Assembly (NCBI GenBank): GCA_903813345.2
Contig: CAIIXF020000007.1
Span: forward strand, 21,069,564 to 21,129,563
Direction: 5' to 3'
DNA length: 60,000 nt
Source: Owenia fusiformis
Taxonomy: Eukaryota > Annelida > Polychaeta > Sabellida > Oweniidae
Shown here in pieces: positions 24,001 to 34,100 of this stretch. The notes beneath the pieces were generated by a model. It saw nothing but the letters and a program-made list of their open reading frames with translations. It had not been told where the DNA came from and did not search any database. The stretch's first letter is position 1. Each line of letters begins with the position of its first letter. Both the position numbers and the translations under genes were made by a program.

Positions 24001-26841
24001 ACTAGCTATGTCCGTAATGTCTGTATGAGAATCTGATACATCTTCAATTGAGTCACTACCCAACAAAGATTGAAACTGGGATTCATTTGAGTCCAACTGA
24101 CCACTTAGCTCAGCTAAGGCTGCAGTGAGGTCATCCTCTCCTGACAACCTATGGTCTTTTGTTGCATTCTTTGTTACATTTTCATGCTCATTAATGTCTT
24201 TATTAAGCTGATGCTGTGTTGTACTCAGCTGGTTTTCTAGCACACAGAGTTCTCCAAGAAGATCATCTAAATCAGTGACATCTCCATCACCTGAAAATAT
24301 AAAGTAAGTATAGATATATAAGGGTTATGTACTGGGAGGTTTTGGATATACAGTAAAACTTGTGTATAGTGAACATTTTTTTGCCAAGAAAAAACGTTTA
24401 CTGTAGGAAGGTGTTCACTAAAGAGAGGGTAATTTATACAGAAGTCAGTGGACTATGTGCGTAGGAAGGGTGTCCACTAGGGACAGGTGTTCACTAGAGA
24501 GAGGTGTTCACTAAGACAGGTTTTACTGTAGCGTATATCCTGAGGGTTATATAGAGATTATCCTATATGATGTTCAGGATATTGGGATTATCCTGAGGCG
24601 AATATAATATATTTGCCCGAGGGCCGCAGGTCCCGAGGGAAATATATTATATTGGCCTCGGGATAATCCCAATATCCTGAACCGACTATAGGATAATATG
24701 TTTATCCCATACCAATCTTGGTCATCTGGTTCACATTGTTCAATCGTGGAAATATTTCAGAAGATTCATGTCCAGTTTTGTTTTCTTGACCGTGGGTGGA
24801 TTTTCCTCTTCTCTCAAATATTCCCACATTTATTTTCTCGAATTTTTGATTGATTAAGTGGATGCTCCTTCCCTTTTTAAACCATCAAACAGATCCCGAT
24901 TGTCTGTGTTTTCCCCATTGTCGTTTACGTAGTCATTACACGAACGTTACAAATTATGAACAAATATGCGAGCCGCGATTATGACATAGTGGGCAGATAT
25001 ACTATATCTGCCCGCTGATGAAAATATAAGTTTTTTCAAACCGGCTTTATGTACCTGTAACACGTCCAAGTATGGGTACATAAAGCCGGTTGGTAAAAAC
25101 TTATATTTTCATCAGCGAGCAGATATAGCTTTACGTTCCGCTAGTATATCTGCCCGCTACATCATAATCGCTGTTCCCGTATTGGTTCTTTTTTTGTAAC
25201 GTTCCCATACTGTAAACGACAATGGAGAAAAACGCAGACAATCGCCGGATCTGTTTGATGCTTTAAAGAAGGGAAGGAGCAGTATACCCCGTTAATTATC
25301 AAAGATTTGAACAGGAAAAGAAACAAGAATACAAAACTGGACATGAATATTTAAAAATAATTCTACGGTTGGTTCCAAAGTTTCTGAACTTTGGCCAATT
25401 GAACAATGTGATTGGTATGGGATAAACAGATCATCCTATAGTCGGTTCAGGATATTTGGATTATCCCTTGGCCAATATAATATATCTACCATTGGGACCT
25501 ACGGCCCTCGGGCAGATATATTATATTGGCCTCGGGATAATCCCAATATCCTGAACCTCATATAGAATAATCTCTATATTTCTCCGAGGGACCGAAGGGA
25601 AGAGGGATATACCCTATATCTAAAACCAACCTTACATAACTGGTGTATCTCTATATCTATATAAGTATGAGATATATATAATGATATAATAATATAATGA
25701 AAAATCTACTGAAGAATAAAGAAACATGTTTAGAATTTCAAACATATTTTATTAGTTCATCTTATTTTTACTTAAAATTATATATATACAGTGCAGTGTT
25801 CTCCACAGGATTTTTTCTCAAATGGGTGTAAAACCGAGGAGACTAAAGCTAGACATACCTGATCCCGGGCCTCCTATTACTGAGAATCTAAAACTTTGAA
25901 CAGCTAAGTTTTCTGTTATTCTTGTTTTCTCTCTTTTTTTCACAGGTGACGTATCACCTAGGCCCTGGAATATAATATCAAGAATATGTACAAGGGTAAA
26001 CAAACAGACAAACAAACAAACAAACAGAACATGTTTCACATAACATTATTAATACATTTTTACATGGAATCTGATTTTTTCACCATTTTAAATAATATCA
26101 AAAATTCAACATTACCTGTTGCATATTTAATATTATAATCCTTATAATTCTCTAAATATAAATCTTTAAATAGTGTGGCCTGTGGTTATAAATATACGAG
26201 ATTCCTCAAAAATCCTATTTCCAAATGAAAATAATATGAAACAAAACTTCCTAGTTTATATAGACCAGCTTATTATTAGCATATGATGACACAGTAGAGT
26301 ATCAATTACAAGGGTGGTTTACTATTACTGGAATCTAGAGATAATGTTCATGTATTGTATCTAAGGAAACCACATTTCCGCTATAAATAAACCCAAAGTG
26401 TAGATCACATGACTCTCACTTGAATCTTACAAAAAACTGCATCCTTCATTAATTTCAAAAAATGCATGAACTAGAACCTGACAAGCAAATTACTATATAT
26501 TTCAGTGATCTCCACAGCATTAAAGCAAGTGGGCGCAGCACCCACCTGAGATTTTGAAAATAGGCTTGCACCCACATGAAAATCCATTTGCACCCACTTG
26601 AAAATGAGCAAAATCATGAAAAATTGGCATATTTTGACAAATTTTGAACTGAATTGTGAAGATGAGAATTTTGCACCCACCCGAGAAAAAATCCTGTGGA
26701 GATAACTGTATTTATATTTGAGACATGTCTTGGACTATGATACTCACAATTGTTAAATCCTCCAGCTGACCAAGGTATGCATCAAGCTCATCCTCTGGAT
26801 CACTGTCATCGCTACTGCTTCTGTTGTCATGGATACCAGAC
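10707..26841 (-). CDS. MRL-family adaptor (RIAM/lamellipodin/MIG-10 type)
   Basis: Twelve phase-consistent coding exons on the minus strand: 26841-26748, 25964-25859, 24290-23710, 21921-21805, 21123-21046, 20560-20401, 18324-18203, 17944-17870, 17519-17367, 16567-16457, 16182-16081 and 12089-10707, about 1,027 residues. Order: acidic N-terminus with two talin-binding-like helices, a linker, coiled coil, RA domain, PH domain, long Pro-rich tail. This is the signature layout of MRL proteins, which sit under the plasma membrane, bind Rap/Ras-GTP and phosphoinositides through RA-PH, recruit talin to integrins and deliver Ena/VASP to actin. The length lies between RIAM and lamellipodin. The first exon begins one base into a codon, so the start codon is completed by an upstream exon (candidate at 31065). 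Several introns carry transposons, and one carries a GPCR gene on the opposite strand. Confidence 0.93.
12360..12745. mobile_element. MITE-like composite element, copy 1
   Basis: The right part (12603-12745) is an imperfect palindrome ending aaacaaatattta / taaatatttgttt, with ggtgaatacctgtg arms and a centre carrying agcccttcgg. The left part carries tgattggtccatgtcctacac, gatattcaacggtcatg and tcaaatgatattcacc. The same two modules recur in inverted order at 39079-39715, so they belong to one repeat family. It lies in the last MRL intron, upstream of the GPCR. Confidence 0.65.
13598..15751 (+). CDS. intronless class A (rhodopsin-type) GPCR with long ectodomain, nested in MRL intron
   Basis: One uninterrupted frame of 717 residues. 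The ATG at 13598 is the first; one at 13616 (MAHFQ) would also give a signal peptide (FHFHITILLFVLTCG). Residues 30-160 are charged and contain 18-residue repeats with Trp at 73, 91, 109 and 127. Residues 209-371 hold eight Cys and several N-glycosylation sites. Seven helices follow from about 390: G407-N408 in TM1, C468 at the top of TM3 and C544 in loop 2 as the conserved disulfide, DRY at 492-494, P572 in TM5, P643 in TM6 (the CWxP Trp is absent), and N681-LLL-Y685 replacing NPxxY in TM7. This is a plasma-membrane G-protein-coupled receptor. The ligand is unknown, and it is not a recognisable ortholog. Lack of introns suggests a retrocopied or intronless receptor subfamily. Confidence 0.9.
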   Translation: MQLVSNMAHFQIFHFHITILLFVLTCGKTEESLEIMDRITVYYDTLDDIFDKHSAMSKKQQDAQDPNLPIDKWEKVIQDGSIAETSTMNKWEKEIKDDCVVEHAPKQKWEKLIQDDPLIEISQKDIWVKTIQDDTVDKYSSMKEDTVAKKFALKRKTSEDGPVAENLAKKRQTRALWDELNVTTTEPKTMDASHDIAPVTTEPTWMNACAIVMVTPKDYYEQPKVVKIPCKIASNERITELNIQSEMYKCIGQRVQQKSILLGALVVPPYSEKYCYGNESFFKVDHTNIKDKPEDQNGGVIKEKAKRNPNETYVCVYGSAVESPLDLKFSMGCTIYNKTNITDLDVEENCFPYKVNDKRYSYHQINSLTECHFKDNKIWDEENLILSKKLDIASIASIGMACIGLIGNFLTISIMTKATRHPSQVYIISTVGTQSLYLLGILILLTVQELFKHDSKSQSEKIIMGRFCHLLNSIKTSTCTAIVVLKLITSIDRYMAVKLPLRYRHFLASTSIRKIYFFISLVFIGILSIMITINQILQLRSNECTYLVTDTEAGVIYSSYHIVLTISIYILPLLTMILINTLTIVTVIKHNRERKILFEKRRVNLEIKKERKSALKVFAQRVEVQMTLSMVGVTISFLISIIPMSITQILVNLPYGRQINSPFHLYSAWSHFLMMLDFSINLLLYSIFMPKFQHLIRAKILCRPKSESISQSSVHIK
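16081..18324 (-). CDS. MRL gene: end of RA domain, linker and PH domain exons
   Basis: Five exons. 18324-18203 (ERVLEDDDN...LFQKPE) finishes the RA domain. 17944-17870 (NYLCVGSSS...RQELIQ) is the RA-PH linker. 17519-17367 (GLVWLKASGKKSWKEVY, LRASGLY) starts the PH domain with the KKSWK strand typical of MRL proteins. 16567-16457 (DLVCLQQLDFVDIYYGVG, YKAPTEYCFALK) is the core. 16182-16081 (HPKIQKKADKYIKY, QQWMTGIRIAK) is the C-terminal helix. RA-PH acts as one unit binding Rap1/Ras-GTP and membrane phosphoinositides. The donor after LFQKPE is GC rather than GT; the phase and the conserved P-(E/Q)-NYL junction support it. Confidence 0.93.
18570..20339. mobile_element. 1.77-kb TIR element filled with cgggagttttt-type repeats
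   Basis: Perfect 13-bp inverted ends (cagacttgccaac ... gttggcaagtctg) are flanked by identical 5-bp atgta at 18565-18569 and 20340-20344, which looks like a target-site duplication. Inside, about 18590-19500 is an array of degenerate units (roughly 28-33 bp) of the form cgggagtttttacggtagatttt. A similar array (acgggagattttacggg) fills 19980-20320. Between them is about 480 bp of unique sequence. No transposase is visible. It sits between two RA-domain exons of the MRL gene. Short frames across it are repeat translation. Confidence 0.85.
20401..21921 (-). CDS. MRL gene: coiled-coil and RA-domain exons
   Basis: Three exons. 21921-21805 encodes a charged helix (RKESLEESRTKILHRMQSM). 21123-21046 encodes EQRAAIMKAEKIQIAIEKIK, matching the MRL coiled coil just before RA. 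20560-20401 starts the RA domain (LFARIFTIDGSSKSILVDES, ILLLFEKNHLQPNINW, IEKIPQLYM) and ends one base into the Glu that opens the next exon. The SKSILVDES turn and the phased coiled coil/RA boundary are characteristic of RIAM and lamellipodin, where this region binds GTP-loaded Rap1/Ras. Confidence 0.93.
22445..22614. mobile_element. MITE with ggggcggatcc / ggatccgcc-type ends
   Basis: The left end reads caggggcggatccagga and the right end tagatccgctggtgg, an imperfect inverted repeat. The interior has poly-G and poly-C runs (agggggggg, gcgccccccacgcccccg). Such rich palindromic ends are common in invertebrate MITEs. Non-coding, in an MRL intron. Confidence 0.6.
23710..26841 (-). CDS. MRL gene: N-terminal exons with talin-binding-like helices
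   Basis: 26841-26748 encodes SGIHDNRSSSDDSDPEDELD then AYLGQLEDLT, matching the acidic leader and first talin-binding helix of MRL proteins. 25964-25859 encodes DTSPVKKREK...SFRFSVI, resembling the lamellipodin linker that precedes its second helix. 24290-23710 begins DGDVTDLDDLLGELCVLENQ, matching the second talin-binding helix, followed by about 170 low-complexity residues rich in Ser, Asp and Thr. Donors are GTGAGT, GTATGT and GTAAGT and all phases agree. The middle exon is short and easily missed, but it resolves the frame between the other two. Confidence 0.88.
24351..24528. mobile_element. 178-bp MITE, CAGTRAAACCTGT family
   Basis: Ends cagtaaaactt... and ...aagacaggttttactg are flanked by TA on both sides. 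Internal repeats read ggtgttcacta. It is the same family as 7242-7401. It abuts a larger foldback element on its right. Confidence 0.8.
24540..25600. mobile_element. 1.06-kb nested foldback (palindromic) element
   Basis: The left end (about 24550-24710) and right end (about 25425-25590) are each palindromic around aatataatatatttgcccgagg-like centres and are also inverted copies of each other (both include ggatattgggattatcc). Inside, cataccaatc...cattgttcaa at about 24710 is mirrored by ttgaacaatgtgattggtatg at about 25395. The core repeats the pattern around accggctttatgtacc at about 25040-25090, with gcagatatactatatctgccc beside it. Non-coding; it lies in an MRL intron between 24291 and 25858. 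Confidence 0.75.
26503..26708. mobile_element. 206-bp MITE with cag-ctccacag ends
   Basis: Ends cagtgatctccacag and ctgtggagataactg form an imperfect inverted repeat. The interior repeats tgcacccac three or four times. A lone end of the same family (cagtgttctccacagga) occurs at 25794-25820. Non-coding, in an MRL intron. Confidence 0.7.
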
Positions 26842-28550
26842 CTACAATATAGTTGTAACAACATATTCACTGGAGAGTTTTACTTTTCAAAAATTGAGTT
26901 TTACTGTTTGGTCAGATCAATAAATCGATACCTCTCAAAATTGTATAATTTCATTATGGCTTTGAGTATGCCCTCCAAAATGTAATTGTTGAAAATAATA
27001 AACATTTTAAAAATGAGAGCCTCATAAATTAATGAGTTTTTTATCGCAGCCTTGGCATATACATGTTCATTAGTCAATGATTCATATAAAAATGGAATTC
27101 AAAAAGATAACCATTCTCTTATTCATGTTTTCAGAAGAAATCTTTGGATGATGGAGTAATTTTATGTCAAAAGTTGACTGAAATGAAGTCATTGTAGATT
27201 TGTAGAATGATGATTGATGGTACATGAAACACTTGATGGAAATCAATGTTAGAAACAACCGAAAATCAGCTCCAGACCTGGATGTTATTATGGGGACTTT
27301 CCTTCCACCATCTAGAAAAAGGTGCAATCTTTCTCAATGAAAAAAGGAAAATGTCTTCATTCTACCGATAAACCCATACAATTGGGTATTCAACCATATT
27401 AAAGGAATCCTAAAATACTCAAGGGCACCCAAGATCTCCCCAGAATGATAAGGTTGTTGTCGAAAATTTTAAGTAGAGCTCTCATGACTCAAATATAAGG
27501 TATGAGTACCGTAATCCAACACCAAATTCGAAAATTCATATCAATACTTTGCACATACGGCGTTCGTGATCAACTTTAAAACGCTTACCCCCCATAGTGT
27601 TATATATCAAAATATACCTGTTCATATAGGGGTTAGATTGATCTACATCAAATTATAGGGAGTCAGGTTACTTTTTGAGATATCAGCGTCCATTTATTGT
27701 AACTCGCGTTTGCTACCATTTCCTCAATTCTGAGATGATGGGCAAACGCGTAGTAAACATGCTCACGTCGGAACTATTTTTGACCTACATCGCTATTTTC
27801 GTAATTCAAATGAAAGTTGAACTCCTCCTCTTTATTTTGATACCAAATAGTGGCATACTAGGTACCCTAGAAGCCAACTATGGTGTTATTTAGAACAATA
27901 CTACAGGTTTTTAAATGGACTATATAGGGGTCATACCTTTTGGCGGATGGATATGGAACCTCATACCATAAGCTTCTAAATGGAGTTGTTTGAAGTTCCC
28001 ACTAAGTTTATGTTTAAGATGCATTTTTGCCATTCATTCATTTGCTGTTCGTTCATTTTGAAAAAATCAAGGGTTCAATCAATACCTGGGGCTTAGTATG
28101 TGTACCGAACAAGTGAACTGTTCTATTGGATAGAACAGTATAAGTTAAAAAGCGAAACGCTCTAGATACACTGAATAAATTTGCAAATGAGGCACATTCC
28201 AGATATGTTCACCCTTGGTAAAATTTTCTAGTCAACGAGTTGAATGTCATGAATTTTGCTGATTTGACAATGAATGTGAAAGATTCTCACTTCAATTTTT
28301 TACCCTTTATGAACCTAAGTAAAGTTAATGATACTATTACCATCACCATCACCATCAGGTGAATCCCCCCCCCCCCAAAATGGCATCGCCTTTGCCAAAG
28401 CTGATTACGGGTCTGGTCCCATTATGATTTTTCTGAAATACCATAAGAGAAGCATCAAAAAATACAGGAGGTCACACATGTGTTACCCAAACAAACCAGA
28501 CCAAAATATATGAAATTTTGAATCTGACACTTGAATGTATTTTCCATATA

Positions 28551-29184
28551 CAGTGAGTCCCAAAAAACGCAACAAGCAAAAAGATTGTAAAACCACCTCT
28601 GCCAGAATAAACAAATAATTCAAAGAGGTATTCGTGACATGGAGAGATGAGCCAATCTTTGTGTGTAGAGAAATGGTGACCATGTAAAGGTGCATGGAAT
28701 GTAATCTTTCATGAGTAATCTTTCATGACTAATGACAGACACTGGCAATGATTGTGACTTTACTGACTTAACTGTTTATGTCACTTCTTTTTCCATATGT
28801 TTGTAACATTAACTGAACCATAAAGGATACTGATGAACACTTAAACCTAAATCTTTTTTCTTACTGAATCTAAATCTGACTTGTTTTATGTGACTCTTGT
28901 GACCAGAATTTAATCCAAAGTCTCAATAACATAATGATTTACCTGATTGCACAATATGATCAGTTGACTGAGGATATTTCAAAACTTGGCACAAATGCCT
29001 TTTCATCCTTGTGTGAAAAAACAATGATTATTCAGTGGTCTATTTTCAGATATTAACAAATGACATACCATTGGAAAGAGGAGACACATGGCTTCATGGT
29101 AAATTAAATGAAATGGATGTTATCATCACTGGTTTTGTGGTTTTACAATTTGTTTTTGTTTGTTGCGTTTTTTGTGACCCACTG
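28551..29184. mobile_element. 634-bp non-autonomous Tc1/mariner-like element
   Basis: The left end cagtgagtcccaaaaaacgc and right end gcgttttttgtgacccactg are inverted with few mismatches and extend about 26 bp. TA flanks both sides (28549-28550, 29185-29186). No transposase remains. The ends are of the mariner/Tc1 superfamily type. Confidence 0.85.
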
Positions 29185-29274
29185 TATTGTTTAGTGTTTT
29201 TTACCACTAATGAAGGTAAGCCTCTTGGGTATATCCAAAATATGTATGGTCGTTATTTACGTAATTAACCTGGA

Positions 29275-29494
29275 AGACCCTCCTTGAAGGAGCCCTGTGT
29301 TCTTTTATTAGCACTCATTACAGAGACAAACAAGGACACCCCACAGCCTTTTGTGAGCTGTGAACCACTCAAATAAACACCATGAAGTGCAGTACTTTAC
29401 CCTTGAACAAGCAAATTAAGTCTTGCCTGAACCGCGGATCAAATCAGAGACCTAATGTGAAATTGGTACACTCGCTACCACTGAGCTACATGGG
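29275..29494 (-). mobile_element. tRNA-derived SINE
   Basis: Read on the minus strand from about 29494, the head is tRNA-like: an A box tagctcagtggtagcg about 10 bases in, then a B-box-like gatttgatcc near 29440. The body continues without a tRNA 3' half or acceptor pairing for about 150 bp, so this is a SINE, not a tRNA gene. It lies just outside the 634-bp TIR element. Confidence 0.65.
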
Positions 29495-30422
29495 TTGATA
29501 TTGCATCATGATCCATAACAACATTCAGAGATCAAAGATGTGCTTTTGGCTTGAAAGGACAACGGTATAACTATAAAGGACGAAGAGATTTTCATTTTTG
29601 AATCGGAAATATTACGCACTTTCCAAGATGGCGGAAGCTCGTCGGAGGGGGATTCCCTTTATAAGTAACACAGCATATTGACAAATGGAAATAAAGCTAG
29701 GGGAAGTAACAAATATGCAAATTAATTTACCCAATCGGCCATTTTGAATGGCACTTCCATGTAAACAAATAATTTTCAATCCCAAATTTTAACATAATTA
29801 TGTGGGCTATAGTCTTAATATTTTCATTCCAAATTTCCAAAAAATTTCAGACTAAAGGATATAGTCTACATGGGCGTAGCCTCTATTACACAAAATATAC
29901 ACAGGCGTACCAAATGAAAAAATTAAAAATGTGTTAAAATGTATTAATTTATTTGCGATTTTATTGATGCTTCCTACCGTATCTGTATGTTTACCATTGT
30001 CAACATTTAAAGTTGATAAAAACGCTTAGATTCCATCAAATAACGTCCTTGAAAATTTGTGGGGGAGCATACCCCAAGCCCCCCAGCGATACACAGCCTT
30101 CGGCCAAACAATCAGGCATCCCCGCGTGTGCGTACCAACTCAAAATAAAGCCCTACACCCATGGTCTAGGATGTACTACTAAATGGAGGAATTTGACGGT
30201 TGAAATAAGTTAAATATTACAAGCAAATCTCTTCGTTCTGCCGATAAACCCATACAATTGGTGATTCACTACATAAAAAGTACCCTGCGTGCAGAGTCTA
30301 GTTAAACTACACTCTGCCTAGTAGATACCGTATTACAGTTTAGTAGCCCCACCCCCACGACGGGTACTGGTGACAGTTTGGGTAATAAATCACTTTTGAC
30401 CTACGCGCTGACCTTTCTTCCA

Positions 30423-30640
30423 CCAATCAGCGAGCTTGAAGAAACATACCCCAAATGCGTTCTAATTAAATATGCGCATGTCATTGGTCAATTCCGGGCT
30501 CAACGATGACGTCAGAGGTAATGACCATATATAGAACTTCGGTCAAATTTGGCCGACAAACACTGATTGGCGCGGTAGTTCACAGGTTTATTTTAGTTTG
30601 AAAGAGTGAAGACGAAGCTCTCTTTTAAGAAGTGAAGTCA
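30423..30640 (+). promoter_or_regulatory. promoter-like cluster (CCAAT boxes, CRE, TATA)
   Basis: In order on the plus strand: ccaatcag at 30423, attggtca at 30483, a perfect CRE tgacgtca at 30507-30514, tatatag at 30528-30534, and tgattggc at about 30565. Spacing is promoter-like, with an expected start near 30560. No coding exon follows nearby. A segment around 30605-30655 recurs inverted at about 42035-42085 (cttcgtctt, ctttgcattcgtt), so the cluster may belong to a repeat. Confidence 0.4.
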
Positions 30641-31064
30641 AACGAATGCAAAGTGTACATAAAAATAATTCTAAAATAGTAAGGAATGTATCGTGGTAGG
30701 TCATTTAAGTGTGCTCATTCTCCGACATTGTAGAAACATTGACTGACCAATGGTTAGTGACAAGACCACAATCTAAAGGGGTCGTAGGATTCGATAATGG
30801 AAGCACAATAGTGAAATGAAAAATAAAAAAACATTGGTGTCTCATCTCGAGAGGTATTGTCATTGAGGTACTGAAACTATACCGATCGTACTGGTATCTA
30901 TGGTTGAACAGCAAAATGAAATGAGAACAGTTCGACTCTCAGTGAGGTGAGAAAAAATATAAAGTTGTTGATTCTCAGTGGGCGATAATAGAGTGAATAT
31001 TTTTTCTAATTCTATTTTTGTCTATTTTGTCTAAAGTAAGAGCAATATCAAAACAAATACTTAC

Positions 31065-31150
31065 ATTATTAAAACTGGAAGATGCGATGGACCTTTAAAA
31101 TTAACAATTGATGGATAGTATGACCTTCGTTTTAATATGTTTTGATGAAT
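31065..31150 (-). CDS. candidate leader exon supplying the first two bases of the MRL start codon
   Basis: On the minus strand a strong donor (aataat|gtaagta) sits at 31065. Its last two bases, AT, would join the G that opens the exon at 26841 to create ATG, giving MSGIHDNR and so on. The resulting N-terminus has about the same length as lamellipodin's. The upstream limit of this exon is not visible and it is otherwise untranslated. The evidence is a donor plus phase only, so this is a hypothesis. Confidence 0.35.
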
Positions 31151-34100
31151 TTAGCCGCACCCACATCCTATCTCAAAATCTGTCCTCAGTTGACCTCATG
31201 ACACACATATTATATACTTATTTTCATCGTACAGATTTTGAAATATAACCCAGAATATTTATCCATAACAGCCTGTTGTATTTTATTAATTTAAAAATGG
31301 ATCATAAATGATTAATTATTATATATAAAGGGACCAACTGTATTTCTCAATCTGATTATGGGCTTTGGAGGGGGGGGGGGGTGATGGGCAACAACGCACC
31401 GGTGATCGACCATGGGATCGGCCCTTGGTGTTAAGATTATAAATGATCGTCCTTCCGAAATAATGGATAACTAGGCCTAGTACTAAATGATCTCGATATC
31501 AAAAATATCCCGGGATAATATACATCTTGAAATGAAAATGACTGATGTAGGCTACAAGGTGAGCCAAAAAGGTAACCTAAACAAATCTTAATAACTCTGA
31601 CATTCAAGAAGCATCAGAGAGTTGAAACAAGAAGATTGGCATTGGAGCAAAGCTGAGAAAAAAGTTTTAACCCTATTAGCTGCACTCTTTTTTATGATAA
31701 CACTAAGTCGGGTGTCATTCGTGACCCCCCCCCCCCCCCCTCCCCCCACCCCCTATGTGATTTTTATTACTTGTCTGGCTTAAATATAATGTTTGTACTT
31801 ACACGTCGCACGAAACTGGGGACAATTAGAGTAACATTATGGCGTCAAAATACCAAAACAATACAATGGGCAGTATAGGGCGCAATCAGCATTATAACGT
31901 CAAAAACGACAAGCGTTACATTTTGTCAAGTTTAGTCAACCTAAAAATAAGATGCTTTATTCTTATTCAATCCTGGTAAAATTAACAGAGCAACAAGATC
32001 TCGAGGACAATATTTCTAAAATGTTTTTGATTTTTGAAAAACGGTCAGGAAGTCCACTCGGGGCGTTAGTAAAAATTGATATGTATGGGATTTGTGGTAA
32101 AAAATCGATGCGTTACATTTTTTCAAGTCTCTAAAAGCAACTCTTATTCTCTTCGTATTTGAAAAATAAAGAAATCGGTTATTGTTTTGTAAATTTCGCC
32201 ATGACAATATTGTGCAGTTAAATTTTTTTTGAAATCAGACCTAAATTAGAAGGTTAATTAAAGGTAAACTTATTGCTTGTCTCCTTCGCCTTCAAAACCT
32301 TACACAATTTTGAAAATCTTAAAAGCGTTCATATAAGACGATTTGAAATGTATCCGCTAGGCAATTGTGACGTCATAAAAGCACATGTTTCAATGAATAA
32401 AATGTGAAATTTTAGTAAAATTCTGATCAGTATTTCAAAAGTTATCCCGATTTCAACGAACCGTGTAAGCTTGAAATGTTACGCCTAACAGCGTATTTGA
32501 CGATGTCGGAGTACATTTAACTTCAAAAATATGGTAGATCCTATCACACTTTCCATGGAAAAATAGTTTCAGTGAAATGCGAATAAAAAATACTTCAAAA
32601 TGATATATAATGCACATAGTTAGGTTTTTAAATAAGGCAGATATTAACGCTTAAAGCTGAGATTACCCCGTATTCCCCGAATTGTCCCCAGGTCCATGCA
32701 CGTCATAACTAGATATATTATTGTTCAGACCATATCACGAGTCAATTGCAGAAAAGTATTGGTTTTTCAGAATGAGCAGTCAACAAAGGTAAAATCGAGG
32801 TTAACGCTTTTCTACAGAACCAAACATGGCTAAAGGCTATATGCACTTTCAAAGATGGCAGGTATCGCGAAAACTATGGAACGCGTATTTAATTGAATAC
32901 TAGTAATCAACAATTTCAAGTTCAACTTCATTGTTTTCATCTTTAACATTCATATTTTTAGATTATACCATGGGCTTTCTAGTTGAAAGCCCATGATTAT
33001 ACTAAAAATAACAATCAGTCATGTAAGCTTAGTAAGAAATAGACAAATGCTTGACTTGGTATTATATAACATAATTTCGGTCAATGATTTCGTCTAGCAC
33101 TGAACAACATTAGCAACGGAATATATATGAATCGAGTTAATGAAATTGAAAATCTGGGGGTAAGAGAGAATAAAAAAAATCTAAAATTTGAACAGAGATA
33201 TCATTATAATTCATACCAACCTGTCTTCCTCTCAAATTCGTGAAGAGAACGCGATTCGCGAAATAAAGCATCATAGAAAGGGAATTCAATATGTTAAATG
33301 ATTATTGATCAAACAGAGCAATAATGATCACATTTTCTACATCATAAGAAACAAGGTTACTATCAATATTTTATGAATTTCATTTTTATTGATATCAACT
33401 TCTGGATATCATAACTTTACCCCTCCACCCGCAATCACCTTGATTTTTACGCCAAAGGTGTCTTATACCTGTGACCCAAGGTAGAAAAATAGGCTCAAGA
33501 AAACTTGCAAAAAGTACCATCGAAAAAATCGAGTCCCCCCAGCAGACATAAGGGTTAACAACGTACAATGTCACACCTCCCATTTGTAAAGTTACGCATG
33601 ACTAGATTTGAATTCCAAATGTTGCTGCTGATTTGTCAAAATGTTAACATGAGAAACATTAAAATCAATTTTGGTAATATTTTTATATTATCGGATTGAA
33701 AACTATATTGTATATTATTGAATAAGAGAATATGCCTAATATATCATGGACACGTTGTAATAAAAATGTGATATCTCTCGAAAGCTGCAGCCTGACGGTT
33801 TTTATATTAAAATACACCAAGTTCTACAGCTGAATAACTTTGGGGTGATCATCTTGTTTTTCTGGCAGTAACTTTAGGAGTTATTCCATGAATCAAATCA
33901 AGTTAATTAAATAACACAACAAACAGAGTTGGGCAGAAACATTATTCTTACAAAAGATTTTATAATAATATTAAGATAATCTTAGATGCATGCAACTAAG
34001 TAAATGTTAATATTTAGGATTGCAAGATAAGTCCTGAACGTAATCATAAATTTTCAGATTTGCAGAATAAGGAACGCAATCATAAAGCAGAGTAAATGCT

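Larger units (their letters stand above)
26842..31064. other. repeat-rich non-coding stretch, probably first MRL intron
   Basis: No coding exon is recognised on either strand. The stretch holds a 634-bp TIR element, a tRNA-derived SINE, and a shared repeat around ccgataaacccatacaatt at about 27365 and 30241. A promoter-like cluster lies at 30423-30570. If the candidate leader exon ending at 31065 is real, this is intron 1 of the MRL gene. Confidence 0.5.

Noticed and set aside
23706-24002. 98-codon minus-strand frame overlapping the MRL exon 23710-24290
   Set aside because: Out-of-frame shadow. The exon's true frame is fixed by the phases of both neighbours and by the talin-binding-like helix.
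29430-29494. tRNA gene on the minus strand
   Set aside because: The A box is good, but the 3' half, T-loop context and acceptor stem are not tRNA-like, and a non-tRNA body follows. Called as a SINE head instead.
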